A stretch of DNA of 10,442 bases, from assembly GCA_916720285.1 (NCBI GenBank), contig CAKAQP010000077.1:1-10442 (forward strand). Direction: 5' to 3'. The stretch is from an uncultured Lachnoanaerobaculum sp. (lineage in GTDB: Bacteria > Bacillota > Clostridia > Lachnospirales > Lachnospiraceae). A program made the position numbers and the translations under genes. This document shows, piece after piece, positions 6,222-10,442 of this stretch; the stretch's first letter is position 1, and each line of letters opens with the position of its first letter. Below the pieces are notes generated by a model, which ran no database searches, was not told where the DNA came from, and saw only the letters and a list, made by a program, of their open reading frames with translations.

Positions 6222-6590
6222 ATGATTCAGCAGGAAACAAGATTGAAGGTAGCCGATAACACCGGAGCAAAGGAATTGCTTACAATTCGTGTTATGGGTG
6301 GTTCAACTAGAAGATATGCTCATATCGGCGATATAATCGTCGCTACCGTTAAAGATGCAACACCAGGCGGTGTTGTAAAGAAAGGTGATGTTGTTAAGGC
6401 TGTTGTAGTAAGATCAGTCAATAGCACACGCCGTAAAGACGGTTCATACATCAGATTCGATGAAAACGCAGCAGTTATAATCAAGGATGACAAGACTCCA
6501 AGAGGTACTCGTATCTTTGGACCGGTTGCAAGAGAACTTCGTGAGAAGCATTTCATGAAGATTGTATCTCTCGCACCTGAAGTATTATAA
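6222..6590 (+). CDS. rplN: 50S ribosomal protein L14
   Basis: 122 residues, exactly the standard size. L14 sits on the subunit interface and forms a bridge to helix 44 of 16S rRNA; it is also the docking site of the silencing factor RsfS. Family blocks: MIQQETRLKVADNTGAKELL, VMGGSTRRYAHIGDIIVATVK, the signature region KGDVVKAVVVRS.NSTRRKDGSYIRFDENAAVII (about 54-87) and the closing GTRIFGPVARELREK.FMKIVSLAPEVL. AAGGAG at 6208-6213 lies 8 nt before ATG 6222. The stop codon TAA is part of the rplX ribosome binding site. Confidence 0.98.
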   Translation: MIQQETRLKVADNTGAKELLTIRVMGGSTRRYAHIGDIIVATVKDATPGGVVKKGDVVKAVVVRSVNSTRRKDGSYIRFDENAAVIIKDDKTPRGTRIFGPVARELREKHFMKIVSLAPEVL

Positions 6591-6601
6591 GGAGGTCTAG
6601 C

Positions 6602-6907
6602 GTGCATAAAATCAAAAGAGACGATATGGTTAAGATCATATCTGGAAAAGATAGAGGCAAGACAGGTAAAGTATTAAAGGTTGATACTAAGAAGAACAGA
6701 GTAGTAGTTGAAGGCTGTAATATGATTACAAAGCATACAAAACCAAGTATGGCTAACCAGAACGGTGGAATCGTAAATACAGAGGGAACTATTGATATAT
6801 CAAATGTAATGTTAGTTGTTGACGGTAAGGCTACAAGAGTCGGTTTTGAAGTAAAAGACGGCAAGAAGGTTCGTGTAGCTAAGAAGACCGGCAAGGCTAT
6901 CGACTAA
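6602..6907 (+). CDS. rplX: 50S ribosomal protein L24
   Basis: 101 residues. L24 is an assembly initiator protein for the 50S subunit near the tunnel exit. A KOW motif is visible near the N-terminus (about 4-31: KRDDMVKIISGKDRGKTGKV followed by LKVDTKKNRVVVEG), then NMITKHTKPS and NGGIV..EGTIDISNVML. It starts with GTG 6602; AAGGAGGT at 6589-6596 overlaps the rplN stop and is 5 nt upstream, while the next in-frame ATG (residue 9) would cut into the KOW motif. Confidence 0.97.
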   Translation: MHKIKRDDMVKIISGKDRGKTGKVLKVDTKKNRVVVEGCNMITKHTKPSMANQNGGIVNTEGTIDISNVMLVVDGKATRVGFEVKDGKKVRVAKKTGKAID

Positions 6908-6924
6908 TTGGAAAGGAGGAAAAC

Positions 6925-7464
6925 ATGACAAGATTAAGGGAAACATATGAGAACGAAATCGTTGCAAAGATGATTGAGAAGTTTGGCTATAAGAATCCTA
7001 TGCAGGTACCGAAGCTTGATAAGATCGTTATCAACATGGCTGTCGGTGAAGCAAAAGATAATGCAAAAGTATTAGATGCTGCAGTTAGAGATCTTGAAAT
7101 TATCTCCGGACAAAAGGCGGTAGTTACAAAGGCAAAGAAATCAGTTGCTAACTTTAAACTTAGAGAGGGTATGCCTATAGGTTGTAAGGTAACTCTTCGT
7201 GGTTCAAAGATGTATGAGTTTGCTGACAGACTTATAAATCTTGCTCTTCCTAGAGTGCGTGACTTTAGAGGTGTTAATCCTAATGCATTTGATGGCAGAG
7301 GAAACTATGCTCTTGGAGTTAAGGAACAGCTTATCTTCCCTGAGATAGAGTATGATAAGATTGATAAGGTGCGTGGTATGGATGTTATATTCGTTACTAC
7401 AGCAAACACAGATGAAGAAGCTAGAGAACTTTTGACATTATTCAATATGCCATTTTTCAAATAA
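6925..7464 (+). CDS. rplE: 50S ribosomal protein L5
   Basis: 179 residues, standard length. L5 binds 5S rRNA and the P-site tRNA elbow in the central protuberance. Clear blocks: RLRETYENEIVAKMIEKFGYKNPMQVPKLDKIVINM, the QKAVVTKAKKSVANFKLREGMPIGCKVTLRG segment at about 55-90, then LPRVRDFRGVNPNAFDGRGNYALGVKEQLIFPEI and the C-terminal DVIFVTTA.TDEEA..LL..F..PF. AAAGGAGG at 6912-6919 lies 5 nt before ATG 6925. In E. coli the start of this gene's mRNA is where S8 binds to repress the spc operon; no such site was identified here. Confidence 0.98.
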   Translation: MTRLRETYENEIVAKMIEKFGYKNPMQVPKLDKIVINMAVGEAKDNAKVLDAAVRDLEIISGQKAVVTKAKKSVANFKLREGMPIGCKVTLRGSKMYEFADRLINLALPRVRDFRGVNPNAFDGRGNYALGVKEQLIFPEIEYDKIDKVRGMDVIFVTTANTDEEARELLTLFNMPFFK

Positions 7465-7481
7465 TTTAGGAGGAAGATTTC

Positions 7482-7667
7482 ATGGCAAAGACTTCAATGA
7501 AGATTAAGCAGGCCAGACCGGCAAAATTCTCTACAAGAGAATACAGCAGATGCAGAATCTGCGGTCGTCCACATGCTTATCTTAAAAAGTATGGTATCTG
7601 TAGAATTTGCTTCCGTGAATTGGCTTATAAAGGTCAAATTCCAGGAGTTAAGAAAGCCAGCTGGTAG
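7482..7667 (+). CDS. rpsN: 30S ribosomal protein S14, zinc-binding type
   Basis: 61 residues, the short C+ form typical of Gram-positive bacteria. S14 is in the 30S head near S3, S10 and S19. The four zinc ligands are present as C24-R-I-C27 and C40-R-I-C43, flanked by the usual KFSTREYSRC and CFRELAY.GQIPGVKKASW. AGGAGG at 7468-7473 lies 8 nt before ATG 7482. Its terminal TGG-TAG is followed immediately by a copy of the intergenic repeat that also follows rpsH, separating it from rpsH by 237 nt. In most bacteria these genes are only a few tens of bases apart. Confidence 0.98.
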   Translation: MAKTSMKIKQARPAKFSTREYSRCRICGRPHAYLKKYGICRICFRELAYKGQIPGVKKASW

Positions 7668-7825
7668 GCAGGTATTGAGCACTTAATGAGCACAAACGAA
7701 GTGCTGTGCGAATTTAGTGCGAAAGCCCGTCCCGAGCCTTAGCGAAAACGAGCAAAGCGAAGTTTGAGCTTAGTCGAGTGGACACCACCCGGCACATGCA
7801 TATATGCCGATGTCGAGTGGACGCT
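7668..7825 (+). repeat. Intergenic modular repeat, copy A (rpsN-rpsH spacer)
   Basis: A hairpin-rich repeat that starts right after the rpsN stop. Bases 7674-7736 match 8309-8371 of copy B at 60 of 63 positions, and 7805-7825 match 8487-8507 at 21 of 21. Between these ends AGCGAAAACG and AGTTTGAGC are also shared. Stems: AGCAC-AAACGAA-GTGCT (7689-7705), alternatively GCACTT/AAGTGC (7679-7684 with 7699-7704); GTGG-ACA-CCAC (7778-7788); CGGCA/TGCCG (7790-7794 with 7805-7809). GTCGAGTGGAC occurs twice within the copy. It carries no credible gene. Confidence 0.85.
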
Positions 7826-7904
7826 TTTATGTTACCGAACAGCTTGAAAGAAGCAATATTAATATAATCAGATACATTTAAAATAAACAGGAGGAAAAAA
7901 TTCC
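7826..7904 (+). other. A/T-rich remainder of the rpsN-rpsH spacer
   Basis: This 79-nt stretch between repeat copy A and rpsH holds the rpsH ribosome binding site (AGGAGG, 7889-7894). It also has a TATAAT hexamer at 7863-7868, whose nearest -35-like word (TTGAAA, 7844-7849) is only 13 nt away. Nothing else recognisable is seen. Confidence 0.6.
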
Positions 7905-8306
7905 ATGACAATGAGCGATCCAATTGCAGATATGCTTACCAGAATCAGAAATGCAAATACTGCAAAACATGACTCAGTTGATATTCCTTCCTCAAAGATG
8001 AAAATAGCAATAGCTAACATACTTGTAGAAGAAGGTTATGTAGAGAAGTACGAACTTGTTGACAATGGTAACTTCAAGGATATCAGAATATTCTTAAAGT
8101 ATACAGCTAACAAGAGCGAGAGAATAATAAGTGGATTGAAGAGAATTTCAAAGCCGGGCTTACGTATATACGCAAGCAGAGAAGAGCTTCCAAGAGTTCT
8201 TGGTGGTCTTGGAACAGCCATTATTTCAACAAATAACGGCGTTATCACAGACAAAGAAGCAAGAAAGCTTAACGTAGGTGGAGAAGTATTAGCTTTCGTT
8301 TGGTAG
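7905..8306 (+). CDS. rpsH: 30S ribosomal protein S8
   Basis: 133 residues. S8 is a central-domain primary binder of 16S rRNA; in E. coli it also represses the spc operon by binding mRNA. MTMSDPIADMLTRIRNAN at the start, IPSSKMKIAIANILVEEGY, LKRISKPGLRIYA and the C-terminal GLGTAIISTNNGVITDKEARK..VGGEVLAFVW are typical. ATG 7905 is preferred (AGGAGG at 7889-7894, 10 nt upstream) over the in-frame ATG at 7911, which is 16 nt away. The gene is bracketed by two copies of the same intergenic repeat, so it stands apart from the otherwise tight operon. The protein itself shows no sign of damage or transfer. Confidence 0.98.
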   Translation: MTMSDPIADMLTRIRNANTAKHDSVDIPSSKMKIAIANILVEEGYVEKYELVDNGNFKDIRIFLKYTANKSERIISGLKRISKPGLRIYASREELPRVLGGLGTAIISTNNGVITDKEARKLNVGGEVLAFVW

Positions 8307-8507
8307 GCATTGAGTACTTAATGAGCACAAACGAAGTGCAGTGCGAATTTAGTACGAAAGCCCGTCCCGAGACATTGAACACTTAGTGAACACGCAGTGT
8401 GAACTTAGTGTGAAAGTCGTTCGCGACACTCAGCGAAAACGTAGTTTGAGCGCTAGTGGAGTCGAACCCACCGGCAGATATACGTTTGCCGATGTCGAGT
8501 GGACGCT
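8307..8507 (+). repeat. Intergenic modular repeat, copy B (rpsH-rplF spacer)
   Basis: Second copy of the repeat, starting right after the rpsH stop and sharing both ends with copy A. It is longer because of an extra module at about 8373-8428 that resembles its own first module (CATTGA.yACTTArTGArCAC layout, where the first is 8308-8372). The extra module contains CAC-TTA-GTG (8380-8388), ACAC-GCA-GTGT (8390-8400) and GTCG-TTCG-CGAC (8416-8427). Downstream, GTGG/CCAC (8456-8459 with 8468-8471) and CGGCA/TGCCG (8472-8476 with 8487-8491) keep the copy A stems although the loops differ. No gene is seen in it. Confidence 0.85.
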
Positions 8508-8658
8508 AAAACGAAAGAATATAATAATATTATAAATTAAGTTTCAACTCTAATAGCAGTAGTCATAAAGAAATATTTCTTTAATGGCTGCCTATTAGAT
8601 GATATAAACCTGAAAACCTGAGCGAAAAGCTCACGATAAATTTAAGGAGGAAGACGGC
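8508..8658 (+). other. A/T-rich second half of the rpsH-rplF spacer with two hairpins
   Basis: The 352-nt gap between rpsH and rplF consists of repeat copy B followed by this stretch. It holds an A/T-rich segment (8511-8540) with no well-spaced promoter, a long imperfect hairpin (8550-8598), a short TGAGC-GAAAA-GCTCA hairpin (8619-8633) and the rplF ribosome binding site AAGGAGG (8644-8650). No open reading frame with a usable start is visible. Confidence 0.7.
8550..8598 (+). repeat. Long imperfect hairpin with perfect 18-bp palindromic core
   Basis: The core TAAAGAAATATTTCTTTA (8566-8583) is a perfect palindrome. Outside it, AGTCAT (8561-8566) can pair with ATGGCT (8584-8589, one G-T pair), and CTAATAG (8550-8556) pairs perfectly with CTATTAG (8592-8598). 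There are small bulges on both sides. Altogether about 20 pairs over 49 nt. No T-run follows, so it is not a standard terminator. Its role is unknown. Confidence 0.75.
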
Positions 8659-9201
8659 ATGTCACGAATTGGAAGAATGCCTATCGCAATTCCGGCAGGA
8701 GTAACTGTTACAATTGCAGAAAATAATCATGTGACTGTAAAAGGTCCTAAGGGTACACTTGAGAGAGCATTACCTGTAGAAATGACTATTAAGCAGGAAG
8801 GTGATGATATTGTAGTAACTAGACCAAATGACTTAAAGAAGAATAAGGCATTACACGGTCTCACAAGAACTCTTATACATAACATGGTAGTAGGTGTAAC
8901 CGAAGGCTATGAGAAGGTACTTGAGGTAAACGGTGTTGGTTACAGAGCAGCAAAGCAAGGAAACAAGCTTGTACTTTCACTCGGATATTCACATCCTGTA
9001 GAGATGGAAGATCCTGAAGGTATCACATCTGTTCTTGACGGACAGAACATCATAAAGATTCAGGGTATTGACAAGGAAAAAGTTGGTCAGTACGCTGCTG
9101 AAATAAGAGGCAAGAGAAAGCCTGAGCCATATAAGGGCAAGGGTATCAAATACTCTACTGAAGTTATCAGACGTAAAGTCGGTAAGACCGGTAAGAAATA
9201 A
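8659..9201 (+). CDS. rplF: 50S ribosomal protein L6
   Basis: 180 residues, with two related alpha-beta domains. L6 lies near the sarcin-ricin loop and the factor-binding site of the 50S subunit. MSRIGRMPIAIPAGV at the start, VKGPKGTL (about 28-35), RTLIHNMVVGVTEGYEKVLE, GVGYRA, LSLGYSHPVE and the C-terminal GQYAAEIRGKRKPEPYKGKGIKY leave no doubt. AAGGAGG at 8644-8650 lies 8 nt before ATG 8659. It restarts the compact gene arrangement after the long repeat-bearing gap: rplR follows after 15 nt. Confidence 0.98.
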   Translation: MSRIGRMPIAIPAGVTVTIAENNHVTVKGPKGTLERALPVEMTIKQEGDDIVVTRPNDLKKNKALHGLTRTLIHNMVVGVTEGYEKVLEVNGVGYRAAKQGNKLVLSLGYSHPVEMEDPEGITSVLDGQNIIKIQGIDKEKVGQYAAEIRGKRKPEPYKGKGIKYSTEVIRRKVGKTGKK

Positions 9202-9216
9202 TAGGAGGGTAAGTAA

Positions 9217-9585
9217 ATGGTTAGCAAAAAATCAAAAAGCGATCTTAGAACTAAGAAGCATTACAGATTACGTAATCGTCTCAGCGGAACAACTGAGAGA
9301 CCACGTCTTGCTGTATTTAGAAGTAACAACCATATGTACGCTCAGATTATTGACGACACAGTGGGAAATACAGTAGTTAGTGCCTCAACACTTGAGAAGA
9401 GTGCAAGAGCGGAGCTTTCAAAGACAAATGATGTAGATGCTGCAGCATTCGTTGGAACTCTTATTGCAAAGAGAGCACTTGAGAAGGGTATAGACAAAGT
9501 TGTGTTTGATAGAGGAGGATTCATCTATCAGGGTAAGATTGCCGCACTTGCAGAAGCTGCACGTGAAGCAGGATTACAATTCTAA
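9217..9585 (+). CDS. rplR: 50S ribosomal protein L18
   Basis: 122 residues. L18 binds 5S rRNA with L5 in the central protuberance. It has the basic N-terminal tail (VSKKSKSDLRTKKHYRLRNR), then RPRLAVFRSNNHMYAQIIDD, the GTLIAKRALEKGIDKVVFDR helix-strand segment and the C-terminal GGFIYQGKIAALAEAAREAGLQF. AGGAGG at 9203-9208, just after the rplF stop, lies 8 nt before ATG 9217. rpsE follows after 17 nt. Confidence 0.98.
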   Translation: MVSKKSKSDLRTKKHYRLRNRLSGTTERPRLAVFRSNNHMYAQIIDDTVGNTVVSASTLEKSARAELSKTNDVDAAAFVGTLIAKRALEKGIDKVVFDRGGFIYQGKIAALAEAAREAGLQF

Positions 9586-9602
9586 TAGGAGGAGAAACAT
9601 AC

Positions 9603-10112
9603 ATGAAGAGACAAATCATCGATCCAAGCAAATTGGAGTTAAATGACAGAGTCGTAAATATCAAGCGTGTATCCAAAACCGTAAAAGGTGGACGTACAAT
9701 GAAGTTTTCTGCTCTTGTTGTTGTAGGTGACGGTAATGGTCATGTCGGTATCGGTCTTGGTAAAGCAGGAGAGGTACCTGAGGCTATCCGTAAAGGTAAA
9801 GAAGCTGCAACTAAGTCATTAGTTGAAGTTAGAATAGATGAGAATTTCAGTGTACCACATGATTACACAGGAAAATTCGGAAGTGCAAGTGTTCTTTTAA
9901 AGAGAGCACCTGAAGGTACAGGTATCATCGCAGGTGGCCCTGCCCGTGCGGTATTGGAGCTTGCAGGATATAAGAATATCCGTTCAAAATCTTTAGGTTC
10001 AAATAACAAGACAAATGTATGTCTTGCTACACTTGCAGGTTTAGCAGCACTTAAGACTCCTGAGGAGATTGCAAAACTCCGTGGAAAGTCAGTTGAAGAA
10101 ATATTAGCATAA
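9603..10112 (+). CDS. rpsE: 30S ribosomal protein S5
   Basis: 169 residues. S5 acts at the mRNA entry channel and in decoding fidelity; changes in its N-terminal loop give spectinomycin resistance in other bacteria. The N-terminal double-stranded-RNA-binding-like domain is seen at about 10-75 (ELNDRVVNIKRVSKTVKGGR, KFSALVVVGDGNGHVGIGLG, KAGEVPEAIRKGKEAATKSL). The C-terminal domain has GSASVLLKRAPEGTGIIAGG and RAVLELAGYKNIRSKSLGSN. AGGAGG at 9587-9592 lies 10 nt before ATG 9603. rpmD follows after 12 nt. Confidence 0.98.
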   Translation: MKRQIIDPSKLELNDRVVNIKRVSKTVKGGRTMKFSALVVVGDGNGHVGIGLGKAGEVPEAIRKGKEAATKSLVEVRIDENFSVPHDYTGKFGSASVLLKRAPEGTGIIAGGPARAVLELAGYKNIRSKSLGSNNKTNVCLATLAGLAALKTPEEIAKLRGKSVEEILA

Positions 10113-10124
10113 TAGGAGGAAAAT

Positions 10125-10304
10125 ATGGCAAAGTTAAAAATTACATTGGTTAAATCCCCTATCGGTGCTATCCCAAAACAGAGAGCAACTGTAGAGGCGC
10201 TTGGTTTAAGAAAATTAAACAAGACAGTGGAAATGCCTGATAATGATGCTGTAAGAGGCATGATTTGGCATGTAAGACATCTTGTAAAAGTTGAAGAAGT
10301 CTAA
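10125..10304 (+). CDS. rpmD: 50S ribosomal protein L30
   Basis: 59 residues, the normal bacterial length. L30 is a small 23S rRNA-binding protein on the outer face of the 50S subunit. MAKLKITLVKSPIGAIPKQR, then TVEALGLRKLNKTVEMPDN and the closing VRGMIWHVRHLVKVEEV cover the entire family consensus. ATG 10125 has AGGAGG (10114-10119) 5 nt upstream, directly after the rpsE stop. rplO follows after 16 nt. Confidence 0.97.
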   Translation: MAKLKITLVKSPIGAIPKQRATVEALGLRKLNKTVEMPDNDAVRGMIWHVRHLVKVEEV

Positions 10305-10320
10305 AGAAGGAGGTGTAGTT

Positions 10321-10442
10321 ATGGATTTATCTAATTTACAGCCTGCATTAGGCTCAAAGCATAGCGATAATTTCAGACGTGGCCGTGGACATGGTTCAGG
10401 TAACGGTAAGACTGCCGGTAAGGGTCACAAGGGTCAGAAAGC
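10321..10442 (+). CDS. rplO: 50S ribosomal protein L15, N-terminal part (runs off the edge)
   Basis: The first 40 codons are present. L15 is a late assembly protein of the 50S subunit with an extended basic N-terminal tail that reaches into 23S rRNA. MDLSNLQPALGSKHSDNFRR followed by the glycine-rich basic stretch GRGHGSGNGKTAGKGHKGQK is the standard start. AAGGAGGTG at 10307-10315, a near-perfect ribosome binding site, lies 5 nt before ATG 10321. The expected following gene in this order is secY, outside the window. Confidence 0.96.
   Translation, partial: MDLSNLQPALGSKHSDNFRRGRGHGSGNGKTAGKGHKGQK

Noticed and set aside
6900..6960. S8-binding repressor site at the rplE start, as in E. coli
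   Set aside because: The rplX-rplE junction is only 17 nt and shows no evident hairpin resembling the 16S rRNA S8 site.
7687..7743. Short ORF MSTNEVLCEFSAKARPEP inside repeat copy A, with a look-alike in copy B (from 8321)
   Set aside because: No ribosome binding site precedes either. The codon changes between copies inside the shared part (CTG/CAG, GCG/ACG) both change the amino acid, and the frames end at different points. This is what non-coding repeat sequence would give.
7844..7868. Internal promoter before rpsH (TTGAAA and TATAAT)
   Set aside because: The -10 hexamer is perfect, but the spacing is only 13 nt and no other -35-like word is well placed. In A/T-rich DNA such a hexamer occurs easily by chance. 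A mapped 5' end near 7875 would be needed to revive it.
7668..8658. CRISPR array, tRNA or insertion sequence in the gaps around rpsH
   Set aside because: No regularly spaced identical repeats with unique spacers, no cloverleaf, and no transposase frame or matching terminal inverted repeats with target duplications. The two copies are non-coding.
456..10261. Open frames on the minus strand (for example 1006-1494, 2692-2982, 6553-6894, 9863-10261)
   Set aside because: All lie opposite clearly identified genes, lack ribosome binding sites and show no recognisable protein motif. They are by-products of the codon pattern of the r-protein genes.

Overview
This window is the S10-spc ribosomal protein supercluster of a Gram-positive anaerobe, most probably a member of the Lachnospiraceae (Clostridia). 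Reasons: Firmicutes gene order, strong AGGAGG-type ribosome binding sites before nearly every gene, the short zinc-binding form of S14, an L22 with an N-terminal extension, moderate-to-low G+C with heavy use of AGA for arginine, and an extended -10 promoter of clostridial type. The genus cannot be fixed from sequence reading alone.

Layout. Positions 1-154 hold the last codons of an upstream gene, probably NAD-dependent malic enzyme. It is followed with no gap by a membrane protein of the folate-type ECF transporter S-component family (folT-like, 157-699). A well-formed promoter lies at 713-741, followed by an RNA leader of about 210 nt with a long-range helix. From 962 to the right edge all genes run on the + strand in canonical order: rpsJ, rplC, rplD, rplW, rplB, rpsS, rplV, rpsC, rplP, rpmC, rpsQ (S10 operon part), then rplN, rplX, rplE, rpsN, rpsH, rplF, rplR, rpsE, rpmD and the start of rplO (spc part). 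No break, frameshift or foreign gene is visible among them. Most gaps are 10-25 nt and several genes overlap or share stop/Shine-Dalgarno bases, so the array is most likely one long transcript.

The unusual content is in the spacers. Four gaps are much larger than the rest. The rpsJ-rplC gap (1280-1354) holds three small hairpins in a row. The rplW-rplB gap (2975-3063) holds four in a row. The gaps on both sides of rpsH (7668-7904 and 8307-8658) carry two copies of the same modular, hairpin-rich repeat: 60 of 63 bases identical at the left end and 21 of 21 at the right end. The second copy carries an extra internal module. The rpsH-rplF gap also has a 49-nt long imperfect hairpin built on an 18-bp perfect palindrome. 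These non-coding elements inside one of the most conserved operons in bacteria are the part worth following up.

How the genes work together: all the r-proteins are built into the 30S or 50S subunit and are needed in near-equal amounts, so joint transcription from the rpsJ promoter with gene-by-gene translation is expected. The leader and the structured spacers are the visible candidates for tuning this.
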